Notes under the pieces: generated by a model
Seen by the model: only the letters and a program-made list of their open reading frames with translations
What the model was told of the DNA's origin: nothing
Database searches by the model: none
Source: Notamacropus eugenii
Taxonomy: Eukaryota > Chordata > Mammalia > Diprotodontia > Macropodidae
Length of the DNA: 64,000 nt
Reading direction: 5' to 3'
Assembly: GCF_028372415.1 (NCBI RefSeq)
Contig: NC_092874.1
Span: forward strand, 241,282,069 to 241,346,068
In this document: positions 1 to 12,493 of the stretch, piece by piece
Layout of the letters: each line of letters opens with the position of its first letter
Numbering within the stretch: position 1 is the stretch's first letter
Made by a program: the position numbers and the translations under genes

Positions 1-2205
1 GTTATAATCCCTTTCTATCCTTAAATCACATTTTATCATCACATCATTTACTTTATACCCTCTCCCTCTATCTATGTATATCCTTTTTATATTTTATAAT
101 AAATATACAATTTTCAAGATTAGCAAGTATCATCTTCCCTTATAGCGATGTAAACAGTTTGCCTATATTGAGTAACAAGTTTTTCTTTTCCCCTGTTTAC
201 CTTTTCATGCCTCTCTTGACACCTGCATTTGAAGGTTGAATTTTCTATTGAGTTCTGGCCTTTTTATCAGGAAGGTCTGGAAATCCCTTATTTCATTGAA
301 TATTCTTGCCTGAAATATTATACTCAACTTTGCTGGGTAATTGATCCTTGGTTGTAGTCCCAGCTCCTTTGCCTTATGAAATATCATATTCTAGTTCCTT
401 CTTTTAATGTAGCAACTGCAAGGTCTTGTGTGATCCTGACTATAGCTCCTTGATATTTGAATGATTTCTTTCTGTCTGCTTGTGGTATTTTTTCCTCCAC
501 TTGATATTTCTGGAATATGGCAACAATATTCCTTGGTGTTTTTAATTTGGGATCCCTTTTGGGAGGTAAACAGTGGATTCTTTTGATGACTATTTTTCCT
601 TCTGGATCTAGGACTTCTGGACAGTTTTCCTTGATGATTTCTTGGAAGATATTATCCAGGCTCTTTTTTTCATCATGCCTTTCTTGTAGGTCAAAAATTC
701 TTAGATTTTCTCTCCTGGATCTATTTTCCAGGTCAGTTGTTTTTCCAGTTAGATATTTTACATTTTATTCTACCTTTTCATTCTTTAGATTTTGTTTGAC
801 TGACTCTTGATGTATCATAGAGTCATTAGCTTCTACTTGCCCAATTCTAATTTTTATCAAATTGTTTTCTTCAGTTAACCTTTGCATCTCCTTTTCCATC
901 TGTCCAATTATTCCTTTTAAGGAGTTATTTTCTCTAGTTAGTTTTTGTGCTTCCTTTTCCATTTGTCCAATTTTCCTTTTTAAGGAGCTATTCTCTTCAA
1001 TGAATTCTTTTTTCATACTTTTAAAATCATTGACCAGTTTTTCTTCTGTTTCCCTAATTTGACTTTTTAAATTCTTCTTCAGCTCTTCCAAGAGTGCTCT
1101 TTGTGCTTGCGACCAGTTCATAGTCCCTTCTGAAGTTTCAGATGGGAATATAGTCTCAGTGCTGATCTCTTTGGTATTTGTGTTTTGTTCCTTGTCCCCA
1201 TAGAAAGATTCTATGGTCTTTTCTTTCCTGCTTTGCTTCTTACTCATGATGATGAGGCTTTGTGTGTTGTGGCCTCTAGTTCTTTCAGCTAGAAGCTAAA
1301 GAACCTGGTGCTGAGCTGACTGGTGTGAGAAAGCAAAGGCCAGGTGAAGTCTTTTTTGTGTTTCCCCAGAATTGCCCTGGGGTTAGCTTGTTAAATATGG
1401 GGGAGGGGTGGTCTGGCCAGGGGAAGTCTCCTCAGCTAGAGCAAAAGCAAGCTCAGCGCTTGGTGATACTGGCTGCCCTAGTGCCTTCCCATTTCCCCTG
1501 GGGTGTTGAGGCATGCCTGGGGTCCTGTTGTTGGTGGAACTGGGCATCTGGATCTCCTCTGAGGTGGGGCTGTCTGGGACAGCCCGAGTCCTCCACCACA
1601 GAAGAGGAAAATCCTCCTCAGCAATTTTCCTAGCCTCACATGCTACAAGACTGCTGCCCCTTCTGCTGATCCCACTGATCCAGGATTTTTCTGAGGAAAT
1701 ATTTTATAGTTCTTTCAAGGTCAACAAGGGGAGGGGAAGAGAACATTTACTGATCACTCCACCATTTTGGCTCCTAGAAGTTCAGGTAGGTGACTTACAG
1801 ACATTTAATCTGCAGGCTGATAGTCTCAGGAGCAGCTGCTGCAGATACCTGGGGCTCCACAGCTCTCACTCACTCAGTTCCACTGGACTACTGTCCTGGA
1901 CTGTTATGCCTGAGATTCTACATGCTGTGACTGCCTCAGAATGCCCTGGGGCTTCCTGCTTGGCCCTGCCGCAATCAGGACATGCTGCTCTGTGTGCTGT
2001 GTGCTCCTCCATCCCTGTGGAACAGATCCTTCCCGTTGACCTTCCAGTCTGTCCTGTGCTATGAATCTGCTACAGTCTGTCTCCTATTGGATTCTGCCCC
2101 TCCAGAATTTGGTCAGATTCTCTTTTTAGAGGTATCTGAAGGAGTTTGTCTAAGAGCTTAGGTGAGTAGTTGATCTCACTCCGCCATCTTGACTCCACTT
2201 CCCTG
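1..2205 (-). mobile_element. L1/HAL1-type LINE, 5' half (5' UTR plus broken ORF1)
   Basis: Read on the minus strand, the element starts with an L1-type 5' terminus (GGAGTCAAGATGGCGGAGT as the complement of 2178-2196). It continues through a GC-richer 5' UTR to about 1248, then ORF1 (1247 to about 205), then a spacer running off the left edge. The spacer at 1-200 aligns by eye with the spacer after ORF1 in the second copy (23330-24050). In that copy no ORF2 endonuclease or RT follows, which suggests a HAL1 (half-L1) design. A second 5'-terminus-like module lies inside at 1756-1774. Confidence 0.8.
205..1247 (-). pseudogene. L1 ORF1p-like pseudogene
   Basis: ORF1p is the RNA-binding trimeric chaperone of L1 elements. 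The N-terminal part (1247 down to 765) starts MSKKQSRKEK and is a long coiled coil with a near-repeated heptad block: IGQMEKE occurs twice and IGQVE once at regular spacing. The C-terminal part (387 down to 205) contains AKELGLQPRINYPAKLSIIF, typical of the ORF1p C-terminal domain. The middle (about 388-764) is shifted and interrupted, so no full-length protein can be made. The same protein order occurs at 24054-25095. Confidence 0.85.
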
Positions 2206-2880
2206 TGCCTCCAATTAATAAAGAAGTTTGATTGTTTCACAATGGACCATAAACCCTTTCACATCTATACTCTTTTTAGCCAGAAACTTGGAAGGTAGCA
2301 TAGAACCCTTGCATTTGCAAGCCACCTAATCATGTTCCTAACTTTTTTTTTGGATTTGGTTTATTTTGAGGATTGAGAGGAGATATTTAGGCTACAAAAT
2401 TCAAGTCAGGATCTGCCCCTCAAAGTTCCAGTGGCCACCTCTTCTGAGAGTCAGTCAAAGAAAACCAAAGATGCTGCTCATTCATTTGGTGAAAACAAAA
2501 TAATTCTACCTTGAACATTTTAGTATAAGCATGTAACTCTCAAAAACTCAACATTTTTGTGCATGAGAAAGAAGTATTCAACCAAATAAATCCACATTAA
2601 GTGCCTTCTGTGTGCTATGCACTCTAATAGGTTCAGGGAATACGATGATAAAAACAGTTCCTGACCTCAAGGAGTTTTCATTCTACTGAATAGTGACCTA
2701 AGCAACTCTCTGTCAAACAAAGTGTGATGGGAGAAGAAATGATGATAAATCCAATTTCAGGTTGAAAGGTAATTCCTACTATATTCACTAAAAAAATCAA
2801 AATCTAGGTAATTAAAAGAATTCTAGAGATCTGGCTGATGGAAATCTAGGATAGGGATAAAGGGATGTGGGGGTGGTGTT
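2206..2880. other. Unclassified DNA with an L2-like fragment
   Basis: No gene is visible. About 2580-2700 resembles a minus-strand L2-like repeat ('aagtgccttctgtgtgctat', then 'gacctcaaggag'). The rest shows nothing I recognise. Confidence 0.45.
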
Positions 2881-2967
2881 GTGAAGGAAGAGAAGGAGGA
2901 AGAAAGAGAGCTAGACCAAGAGACAGAGAGATAAAGACAGAGACAGAGGCAGAGAGACAGAGAGATC
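2881..2967 (+). repeat. Purine-rich low-complexity tract (GA/GACA)n
   Basis: Almost uninterrupted AG-rich sequence with AGACAGAG units. Confidence 0.8.
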
Positions 2968-3000
2968 TCACAAGACTTAGTCTCCCAAGTAAGTAAAAGA

Positions 3001-3195
3001 TGTAATAATAATTATATCATTTCATATTATAAAGTTTGCAAAGCATTTATACATACTCTCATCTGATTCTTATCACAACCCTGTGAGATGGGTGCTATTA
3101 TATTGCCCATTTTACAAATGAGAAAATTGAGTCTCAGAGAAGTTAAGTGACTTGCTCAGTGTCAAACAGCTATTAAGTATCTGAAGTAGAGAAGT
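3001..3195 (-). repeat. MIR-type CORE-SINE
   Basis: The minus-orientation hallmarks are present: 'cccattttacaaatgagaaa' and 'gttaagtgacttgctca', with degenerate 'tttgcaaagcatttatac' upstream. Confidence 0.75.
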
Positions 3196-3337
3196 AGTTA
3201 TTGGAGCAGAATAGAAGAGAGTTTCTGTAAGAACCCTGAGTTCTTTCCCATGGGAAAGATGGGAGAGTTAATTTAAGTAACTTCCTTAAAAAAGGGAGAG
3301 TTAATTAACTCAAGCAAACACAATACAATTACACAGA

Positions 3338-3377
3338 TAGATTAGATAGACAGACAGATAGACAGAGAGATAGATAG
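3338..3377 (+). repeat. (TAGA)n microsatellite
   Basis: Interrupted TAGA/CAGA units, about 40 bp. Confidence 0.8.
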
Positions 3378-3454
3378 TCAAATGAACTATACCACTTCCA
3401 GAGGGAAAGTTTTCTAACCTGGCTATTTGAGAGAAGTCCATTCTATGTCTTTTG

Positions 3455-3565
3455 TCAGCAGTGTGTTACAATGAGTAAAGAACTGAATCTGAAATCAGGA
3501 AGACCTGGGATATATCCTAGCTAAGTGACTGTGGGCAAAATCATTTAATCTCTTAATTCAATAAA
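3455..3565 (+). repeat. tRNA-headed SINE fragment
   Basis: The order 'aatcaggaagacctggga', then 'taagtgactgtgggcaaaatc', is the usual middle of the marsupial tRNA-derived SINEs. Both ends are missing. Confidence 0.55.
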
Positions 3566-3794
3566 GTTCTACTAGCAACTGTCTAATAGTAAACATTGTA
3601 GATGAATTTCCAATCTTCAGTGATTGGGTTTTCTATATTTTGTTCCCCACTCCAATGAAATCACAGAACTAGACAAAAAAAAAAAATGTTTCTTACAATG
3701 CTATCTTGTTAGCCTAGGTCCTTGCAGGATCCTTAGATCCTGAGGGCCTGTTTAGAAGGGCAAAGACGGCCAGATACCCTGGGTTTTCCTATGG

Positions 3795-4050
3795 GTGTTT
3801 TGTTGTTGTTATTCCCTTCTGGACTCTTCTTCACCTTATTTGGGGTTTTCTTGGCAAAGATACTAAAGTGGTTTGCTATTTCCTTCTCCAGTTCATTTTA
3901 TAGCAGAGGAAATTGAGGTAAACAGGATTAAGTGACTTGCCCAGAGTCACATAGCTAATAAGTGTCTAATACCAGATATAAACTCATGAAGATGAATCGA
4001 CCTGATTCCAGGCTCAGCACCCTATCCACTGTGCCACCTATCACTGCCCT
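3795..4050 (-). mobile_element. tRNA-derived SINE (GGCAGCTAGGTGG-head family), near full length
   Basis: The 3' end lies at the left (GTTGTTGTT, 'tggggttttcttggcaaaga'). The body has 'ttccttctccagttcatttt' and 'taagtgacttgcccagagtc', and the 5' head is at the right ('ccactgtgccacctat'). The same design recurs in at least seven other places in the window. Confidence 0.85.
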
Positions 4051-4139
4051 TCTTAGGGGCATATTTGTGAGCTATCTCTCAAAATTTTGCCCAGGTCCAT
4101 CAAGTCATAGATCAGGAGCCAAGTGACACCCAGGTTACA

Positions 4140-4260
4140 TTCTATTTTATTTTTAAATTTTGATTCAAATCAAATTTATTTAAATTAAATTTTATATTTA
4201 AATTTTATTTTTAAATTAAAATTTTATTTTTTAAAAGTACTATCTGCATATGTATATCTT
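4140..4260. repeat. AT-rich low-complexity DNA
   Basis: Runs of TTTAAATT units; more than 85% A+T. Confidence 0.75.
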
Positions 4261-5014
4261 ATTTTTTAAAAGAGTTCCTCTCTACCTCTCAGGCTCTATA
4301 TAATATTGTTGTTGTTGCCAGGTAGGAATTTAGGGTGAAGAGCAGTTGTTTAGGTACTTAGGCCAAGATTAAATCTATCTTTATGAACTCAGACTGAGAC
4401 CTTGACTCTAACCTCTGGCCGATCAGTAGATAGTAAGTACACAGTTCACTGAGCGTTAGGATGATTGATTCTTCTGCTACTGTCCTGAGCAGCTGTTTTC
4501 CAACTGTTGCAACAGATCAGTTTCAAAGGAAGCATTCTAGCGTGGGCAGACTCAAGGAGACAAAGCCTTGGATGAATTTGGTGAACTTTGAGCATGAACC
4601 AAAGATAGTAATTGTCATTCCAAAACAGTGTCACAATGCAGACCCCAAACATCTCTAATGATGCCTGGGTCTTGTATTTTTGACAGCAACTGTTCTCAGA
4701 GCAAGCACGTGCATATAAATACAACTCCAAAGGACACTTTGGATCCTCCCACTCAGAAGTGTCAGCCTTGACTGAGTTAAATTTTAACTATTACTTGCTT
4801 CCTTATTGAAAGAGCAAAGTCCATCTGCAAAATCTGATACAGAGTTCAGCATAATAGTGAAAATTCAGTTGTTACTTCTGAGGGAACTTTGTAATTTGCT
4901 TGTAAGAAAGGGAGAGGAAAAAGGGAAGAGAGAGTCAGAGACTGACAGAAAAGAGGAGAGACAGAGGGAGGCAAGAGAAGCAGAGAAAGAGAGAGATCAC
5001 AGTTTGACATCATA
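4261..5014. other. Unclassified DNA with a purine-rich tract
   Basis: No gene is recognised. About 4908-4997 is an AG-rich low-complexity tract (GAGAGAGTCAGAGAC-like). Confidence 0.5.
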
Positions 5015-5485
5015 GATATTAGCTTACTTCAAAGTCATGAAGATCTGAATTCAAGTCCTCTTTCTGACTCAGCTCTGTGCTTTAAGCCAGTGCTTCTTAA
5101 ACTGTGGATTGTAACCACATATAGGTTGAAAAAAATTTGGCAACAGTAAAAAGTTTCTGAACATGCAATGACCAAAAATTAATTAAAAATCAAATATATA
5201 ATGAATCCAAGATATTTCTGGCAGTGCTTGCCCATACTGCATCTTGCAACTTCAACCTTAGTTCTGAACACACAGCATGCGCACTTTGCACGGTGCATGC
5301 CTTCACACCACACAATGCCAACAAATGCTGCTGAAATGCAAAAAGGGGTCACAAGTGGAAAAATTTTAAGAAGCCCTGCTAGGCAACTCTAAGACAAGAG
5401 GGTGTAAAGAAGGTGCCAGCCTGTCTGAGTAAAGGGCTGAGACTTGCCTATAACAGCAAAATAATGGTCCAGTCCCTATCCCCTT
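5015..5485 (+). repeat. THER1-like SINE split by a hAT element
   Basis: The left piece (5015-5087) and right piece (5379-5485) join into a THER1-type SINE like those at 8010-8245 and 57590-57835. The right piece resumes with 'aggcaactctaagac', the expected continuation. Confidence 0.6.
5088..5378. mobile_element. Non-autonomous hAT DNA transposon
   Basis: The terminal inverted repeats are CAGTGCTTCTTAAA at the left and TTTAAGAAGCCCTG at the right, differing at one position. The 291-bp interior has no transposase. It interrupts a THER1-like SINE. The flanks (CTTTAAGC left, CTAGGC right) look like a decayed 8-bp target duplication. Confidence 0.75.
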
Positions 5486-5489
5486 AGGT

Positions 5490-5735
5490 GGTGCATGTAG
5501 TGGATAGAATACCAGGCCTGGTCAAGAAGACTTATCTTCCTAAATTCAAATCTGGCCTCAGACACATACTAGCTGTGTGATGCCAGACAAGTTACTTAAC
5601 CCTGTTTGCCTCAGTTCCTCATGAATAAAATGAACTGGAGAAGAAAATGGCAAACCACTCCAGTATCTCTGCCAAGAAAATCCCAAATGGAGTCATAAAG
5701 AGTCAGACACAACTGATCAGCTACCCTATCCCGAG
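5490..5735 (+). mobile_element. tRNA-derived SINE (GGCAGCTAGGTGG-head family)
   Basis: The order is 'tggcctcagacacatactag', then 'ggcaaaccactccagtatct', then 'agagtcagacacaactga'. The head is somewhat degraded. Confidence 0.85.
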
Positions 5736-6855
5736 GATTTTGTCATTGAGCACAATTTCTGGTCTGCGTGTGCCACTCACTAATGCAGCTCTCAACTCCA
5801 AAAATGACTGTATATTTATCTGAAATTTATATAGCCTTAGACAGTTGCCTGGGTTAAGTGAGAGGTTAACTGACTTGCTCTGGTCAAAAAGTGAGTATAT
5901 GACAAAGGCAGCCCAGGCTTCCTAACTCCAAATGCAAATAGGCCTTGCACTAGCCACAGCTGTGTCTTAGACCAGATAATACCTATTTGTCTATTTAAGT
6001 GAGAATACTTTAGAGTTGGATCTTGGTGTTTCGACATTCTCTTTAGAACCTGAACCCTAAACCAATGACATGACTTTATAAATGATTTAATTAAATATAG
6101 GAAAGAACAATTATATGTTTCTCTTATTCATAAACTTTTTTTTGTATGACACTAACCAGTGGACCAAGAGAACAGATGTTTGAACTTGGCTTGCTTTCTA
6201 TTATTGCTGTTTCTCATCTGGGTATAATAAACATCACTGAGAGACAAACAGAGCTGACTACAGCACCCTCCCTTGACCTCATCTCTGATTTATGTCTTCT
6301 CATTGTGACCTTGGGGTTTTTGAAGGGTGAGGTGTCAAAAATATGGTTTGAATTTTAACAGCTTTTCTCACTAGCCCCTTTCCTTGTTAAAAACAGACTA
6401 GTTTTGTTTAATTGGCAGGCTAGGAAATTTAATCATAGTTATTTTATAAGTAAGCAGTCAGAAAACAAGGGGGAGGGCAGGGAGGAAATTACCCTTCTGC
6501 AGTCATTATTTAGTCAGTCTGCCCCGCCCCCCCTTCTCTATCTCACACACGAGGCCCACAAAGGACGTAACTGTAAGCTTTAGAATTTCTAAATGTTACC
6601 ACTGGTCTTAGAACTTGGGTTACATTTGCTTCCGAATTGTGAGTAGCCAGTGAGTTCCCAGCTGGCTTTGTTCCTGTGGTCTTGTGATCATGTAAAGAAG
6701 AGCCATCAGGTTTCCTGAAGGAAAGGTATGTTCCCTCTTCCATGGGACAGTTGTCCCTCCACAGGCTCTTAGAAGCCAGCAACCCCACAGGAAATCATGG
6801 GCACAACCCTTATGAACCTGAGCCAAAGAAAGCAATGATGATGTTTAGTTTTGGA
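5736..6855. other. Unclassified, mostly single-copy-looking DNA
   Basis: A weak MIR-like minus fragment may lie at about 5840-5985. The rest has no recognisable gene or repeat. A short GC-rich patch at 6520-6536 (CCCCGCCCCCCC) is isolated. Confidence 0.4.
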
Positions 6856-7920
6856 TCAAAGGAAATTTTATTTGCAAAGTGCTTAACACAGTGCTTGTCA
6901 TACATTAGGTGCTATGTAAATGCTTATTCTTCTTAAATGGAAATCAAGGTGAATGCTTGTTGAATGAGATTTGCTGGGAAGTCTGGGCCCACTGAGGCTT
7001 CATTTTGGCATAGATATTTCGTGATTATCCAGCATTCTCTCTGCTCTGCCCCCTTTCATTTTTTTGAGGCACCTGTGTTTTTTTTGGCTGTTGCCAGGAA
7101 AAAGAAAAAGAAAAGAGAGGTTTTGGCAGCCCGCCTCTCATTTGACTCTCACAACTTCTTTCCAACTATTGACAACAATTATGTCCTTGTCATACAAAAT
7201 CTGAAGAGAGATTTGTGAAGATCTTCCTTTGTGTGGTTCAAAGGCTTCTATGTAAATCAGGAAATCAATTCTCTTCCAACAGTCCTTTCTCTCCTTCCTC
7301 TCCAATTGCTTTGACTGCATTTGGCTTTGGTGGCTGTATCCACAAACTAAGACAGGCTACCACATAAAACATAAGAGATCTGAGAGAGCAGCCAAATCTG
7401 GGTTTCGTCTCCAGAGACTACAGGTGGTGGTGTTCTTAGTCCCATTTCACTGATTCCAAAAAATTATGGTCTCTAGAAAGGGCCCCCAAAGGATCATCCT
7501 AGCCTGCCCATCTTCCAGTTTACAGGTGAAGGTGCTTAGTTATCTTTCTCAGATATAGCATATTTTATTTTATCAATAAAGAACGGAATCTGGGAGAAGA
7601 TAACTTCAAGGCCACACAGTTAGTGTGTTTGCTTTAACTAGGAGACAGTATAGGGCAAGGTTACTCATCAGACTATAAATACATTAATATAAACCTATTC
7701 CATGACATACCACACCATACCATATTGAGAACTGGGGCTTAAAAAAGCATCTATGTTTTCCCACCTTCTGAAACTATCTGTATATATCTCTCTATATTTT
7801 CTTTGGGCATTTATTTATTTTTCTAAAAGCACATGTACTAAGCTTTGCAAACAACTACCTATTGTTTATTCTAAATAAGCTATGAGGTTTAATTTAATCA
7901 AATTTACTTCCTATGAAAGA
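6856..7920. other. MIR/L2 tail then unclassified DNA
   Basis: About 6870-6925 ends a MIR/L2-like repeat ('taggtgctatgtaaatgctt'). From 6936 to 7920 I recognise nothing certain; a MIR-like remnant may lie near 7590-7640. Confidence 0.4.
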
Positions 7921-8009
7921 GAAGGAAATAAGCATTTATTAAGCACCTACTACATGCTGGGCACTGTTCTAAGTGTTTTACTACTGTTATTTGATTGGAT
8001 CAGGGTGAG

Positions 8010-8245
8010 AAGTACCGTGATTAATGGAGAAAGAGCTAGAAAACCTGGCCTCAGTTCTGCCTCTGACACATATACATACTATCCATGTGATTCTGGTCAA
8101 AACACTTCACATCTTGGTGTCCCAGGCAATCAGCTAAGACTATAAGTTGAAGAAAAGCTACTGACTTGCATTGATAGAGGGGTTTTCCCCATCTGGGAAT
8201 GTTCTATATCAACAGAATCACAGGTCCCATTCCTATCCTGCTTCC
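8010..8245 (+). repeat. THER1-like SINE
   Basis: Contains 'cctctgacacatatacatac', 'aggcaatcagctaagactat' and 'gcattgatagaggggtttt', in the same order as 57640-57800. It is preceded at 7925-7985 by an L2-like minus fragment ('taagcacctactacatgctg'). Confidence 0.65.
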
Positions 8246-9719
8246 TGTGTATGTCTTGAAAGAGTAGCATGAGCTGGTGAAAAGTTAGTAGTTTGGTAAA
8301 CCTTTCTTTACCACTATGACTTCTCTTCTTACTCTGCCTGTCCCTCTCCTGCCTTGTTACATAGATTGATGGGATTTTGATGGGAAGTGGTGACAAGAAA
8401 TGATGAAATGCAGCTGTAGCAACTGGAAAGTACAGAAAAGTGTGTCAGTCAGCTGAAACTGGCTCTTTAGAGCTGATTATTAAATTTTCAGTGTGAGCAT
8501 CTACTCCTTAAAAATCAGCAAATACTACAAATCAGGGCTTGATTAAATGCTTTATTAATTGTCTAGACTTGAGAAAGTGATGGACAAAATCTTAATATTG
8601 AAGATTAAATGTTTTAAAAAGTTTGTCATGCACACTGTTTTTTTTGAGAGTCAGTAGTTAAACATATACCAATAAACAATTGGAGCTGGGAGTGGTATAT
8701 TAGTGGTTCAGATAGAAAGAGGTACCAGGACCAGTTATCCCAATCAAACTCCTTCGTAGGGCTAGCTACGAAGTCCAATCACTTTGTTACATTATGAGCT
8801 AGGTAAGTCCAGAAGTGGGCCAGCATTCCAGTCAGTGACCAGACACCCTGGACTAGTGGAAGCACCAGCCCTTTGGCATTCTAGTTCACACCAAACCCCA
8901 AGTTCTATGACAAAGTTCCCCTGGATCCCAAGTCTATTTCCCACTTCATGAAGCCCAGGTCCAGATGTCCCCTATTTTCTGTTACCTTACCCAGTGAGTG
9001 GGGCATCAAGAGACAGCTCCTTGGTCTGCTTGAAGGGGAACATTCACAGAGAACCAAACAAGCTTAAATTGCTCATTTCCTAGAACTCTTGGTCCTAGAT
9101 CTGAGGATTTCTGGAGTTTAGAAAACTAGCAGCTGTTTTATTTATGCATTGTATACTAATTATTGTATTCCATTTATTTGCTTATTGACTCTAAGATAAG
9201 ATAAAAACACCACATAGAGCATATACACATTTCTGCCTACTTCAGCATGGGTACAGTGCCAGTATGTCAAAGTCACTTTCCTGGTGCTCACTGAAACACA
9301 AATATACGAAAGGGTGTCACCAATGGGTAGGGGCTCAGAACTAACTTCTAATTGAGTAGACCCACAAACCCATATGCTCCTTGAAAACAGTTTAAGGGGA
9401 CAGAGAAAGTCAGAGCCAAGGAATAGAAGGTCAATTATTCTCTGGTCCACTATAGAAAACACAACACTGACTTGGGACTTCTACAGAACCCATCATTCAC
9501 AAACTTGTAGACTGAGCACAGGACTCCCCAGTGAGAGTCTATCAGTACCTCTTGATCTTAAAATTTTAAGTCAGTCTTTGTTCTTTAAAGGGGGATTAAG
9601 ATCCAGTCTCACTCACGTCAGGACATGAATCTGTCAGACTGAAAGCTTGTAAGAAAACATCCCTACTTTTATGAAAACCCAAGCAAGGACCTCAGAGAAA
9701 CAAATCTATTCAATTCAAC
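8246..9719. other. No recognisable gene or repeat
   Basis: Average-composition DNA with only short chance reading frames. Nothing was identified. Confidence 0.4.
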
Positions 9720-9850
9720 ATGTCCTCTATCATTCTGTGGGTTCTGCAGCTCCAGAATTTTAGAGCCATTTTTTACAGATATTTGGGTAGGCTTGAGGGA
9801 AGTGCTCTAGAAAGTCTGTGCTGTTACTCTGCCATCTTGGCTCCACCCTC
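9720..9850 (-). mobile_element. L1 5'-end fragment
   Basis: It ends with the L1-type 5' terminus 'actctgccatcttggctcc' (9826-9844), the same signature as at 2178-2196 and 25770-25787. Only about 125 bp of 5' UTR remains. Confidence 0.65.
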
Positions 9851-11135
9851 CATTGCATTTACTTTCATAATGCTTTCACACGGTGTGCCCCCTATATCTG
9901 GACTTTGGCTTCTAGGAATACCTACCTTTCTTCATGATAGGCTTAGGTTCTCAGGATCCCAGATGTCTTTCCCCATCTTGTCATGTCTTAATGCTTTCTC
10001 CCTCCATTAAGGATGTGCATTTATTTACCTACATATATATGGTATCCACCTCCCTTCCCAGTAATCAATCAGTCAGTAGAGTATAAATTCCTTCATGGCA
10101 GAGGGGGTTTCCTTTTTCATCTTGGCAACCTCAGCCACTAACACATAGTAGGTGCTTCATAAATGGCTGTTGAGTTGAAGAATTGAACTAAATTATCAAC
10201 CTCCCAACCCCTAACTCAGGCCTTTTAGCAGTGGCTATGTGCACCAATTCTGAATTCTGATTCCTATTCCCATCATTCTTAGCAAGAGGAATATTGCGAC
10301 TTGGGGTCAGTCACTTCAAACTTCTCTTCATCTGTAAAAATCACCTTCCAAGGAGAAGCATTTGAAATAGCACAATATTGCTCATGATTTCAGATAAGAC
10401 AACTGTAAAAATAAATAAACAGAAAAAAACAAGAAAGTTAACATATGCTTAAAGGCACCATAGAAAACTTTTTTTAAAAAACCTACTTTATAACAAATAT
10501 ATATTATATATATGTATAAATATACACATACATACATATATACCCCAAAATGTCTAAGTTCAAAGAAAATCTAGACGTCTGATTAAGCAAGTAATGTGAA
10601 AGGTCCTACTCTCCCTCACATGTCCCAGCAAAGATCTAACAAGGGGACAAAATTGAGAAATTAAATGATTTGCATAAGGTCACATGACAGTGAATTGTGT
10701 GGCCAAGATTTTAATTCAGGTCTTCTGATGCCAAAATCTATCTCTCTTTTGCTTCACTGCACTACCTCTAGCTTATTCACTTAGTAAACCTCACAATAGA
10801 GCTCTGATCCCTATATTATTTTACTGGAAGTTGAATCCCTTAACTAGAATACAAACTAAGAAACTCTGCATCTAATCAGCTCCAGGGGACTAAAATAATA
10901 AGGTTAATTTTTTTAACCTTATTGGGCACGAGTTTGCTGAGGGGCAGCTCTATGAAATTGCATTTTGCAGCACGTGAAAGGAAATGGGATTCCTGATTGG
11001 CTGAGAGAACATTGAGCTTACATACCTGCATGAGGGGAAAAGAGGTCTCTTCAGCCAATGAGGAATCACTTCTTTGGTGTACTGAAGGAAGAGCTTCACA
11101 GGGCTGTCCCTTAGAAAAATCTGCCCAATATGTAC
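9851..11135. other. Mixed unclassified DNA with L2 and MIR pieces
   Basis: About 10075-10185 is an L2-like 3' end ('catagtaggtgcttcataaa'). 10496-10541 is an AT dinucleotide-rich tract. About 10640-10770 is a MIR-like minus fragment. No gene is visible. Confidence 0.5.
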
Positions 11136-11139
11136 AGGC

Positions 11140-11430
11140 AGTGGTGCTATGGGTAGAAACAGATACATTCACACTAAGGCAGTGTAGTGTACAGGAAAGG
11201 ATGCTGAAGAGGGGAGAGAACTGAGTGCAGCTCCCACCTATGCTAAATCTTAGTTGTGTGATCATGAGCAAGGAATAGAATGTCTCGGCTTTGGTTTCCT
11301 CATCTGCCAATAGGACAAAAAATGCCCATAATACCTACTTCATAGAGACACTCTGAGAATCAAAAGAGATAATGTCTGTTAAAAGTTTTGTAAACCTTAA
11401 ATATAAGACATAAATATCTGCTATTATTAT
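11140..11430 (+). repeat. MIR-type CORE-SINE
   Basis: Degenerate copy with 'tttcctcatctgccaatagg', 'aatacctacttcatagag', a poorly preserved tail and ATT repeats to 11450. Confidence 0.6.
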
Positions 11431-12319
11431 TATGTATCTATTGTTATTATAATGCTATTGTATTATAAGATGTCTGCCTGGCAAAGCAAAATTGTCAGCA
11501 ATTTACTTAAATTACATGAGCTTTCTAATCGCTTTTTAAAGATTTTCTGCTTTTCCTTATGTTAGACTAGTATTAAATTACTTTATTTACCATTGTCTTT
11601 TGCCAGTATCACTAGGAAGCTTTCCTAGTATGGTAGCCTGTGTGCTGATTCCCAGCTGTGTTAAGATTAGGAGTAGAACTTCTAGATATGTCTGTCCTAA
11701 TGTGGATGATGTAGTGGTTCTTCTGGAGCAGGGCCAGCCTATGACTTGGAGGAATTGTCTCTTATCATACACACAGCTTTAAGGGTATTCATTTCAGCAT
11801 TGTAGTAACACTCTGTCTATTAATTCTGCCTTTGAACAGAAATAGTGACAGGTAAAAGTGCTTAACTCTTTATTAGAAAAATTCAGGAAGTGATATCACC
11901 AGAACCTGAGGCAAAGTTGGATCATCCCTCTGTGAGGGACAATCCCCAGGAGATTGTAAGCGGTCAAATTTAAAAGCAACAGCAACACAACTCTACTCTG
12001 AATTTTAGACACGTTGGTCAGAAATAATTTTATTTCATTTGTTATTATTCTAAATCCAAGCATTCCTAGCCTAAAGAGGAAAATGTCCAAACTCATATAG
12101 TCACCCCAAGGCAATATGAGGTAGCATTTCTAGAAATCTTGAGCAAGGAAAAGATCATAGTTTGGGGTCCAGAATCATTAATGCTCAGTTCCTTCCTTTG
12201 ACTCTCCCTTCAAGGACTGAAACCTCTCAGTGATTGACATAAATATCCTTTGTCAGTGGAGAGGGTGGGTGTTGTTGCTGAGAATGAGAAAGGCAATATT
12301 GTCAGTCAGAAGAGAAGTA
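11431..12319. other. No recognisable gene or repeat
   Basis: Only short chance frames on both strands. Nothing was assigned. Confidence 0.4.
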
Positions 12320-12324
12320 CTTTT

Positions 12325-12418
12325 CATTCTTCAGTCAATAATCACCAAGCATTTATTTAGTACCTTCTATGTATCAGGCACTTTACTAAGGGCTGGGGAT
12401 ACAAAGAAAGGCAAAAGA

Positions 12419-12493
<75 letters not shown>

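Noticed and set aside
1325-2064. Plus-strand frames of 102 and 183 codons
   Set aside because: They lie antisense in the 5' UTR of a minus-strand L1 and show no domain.
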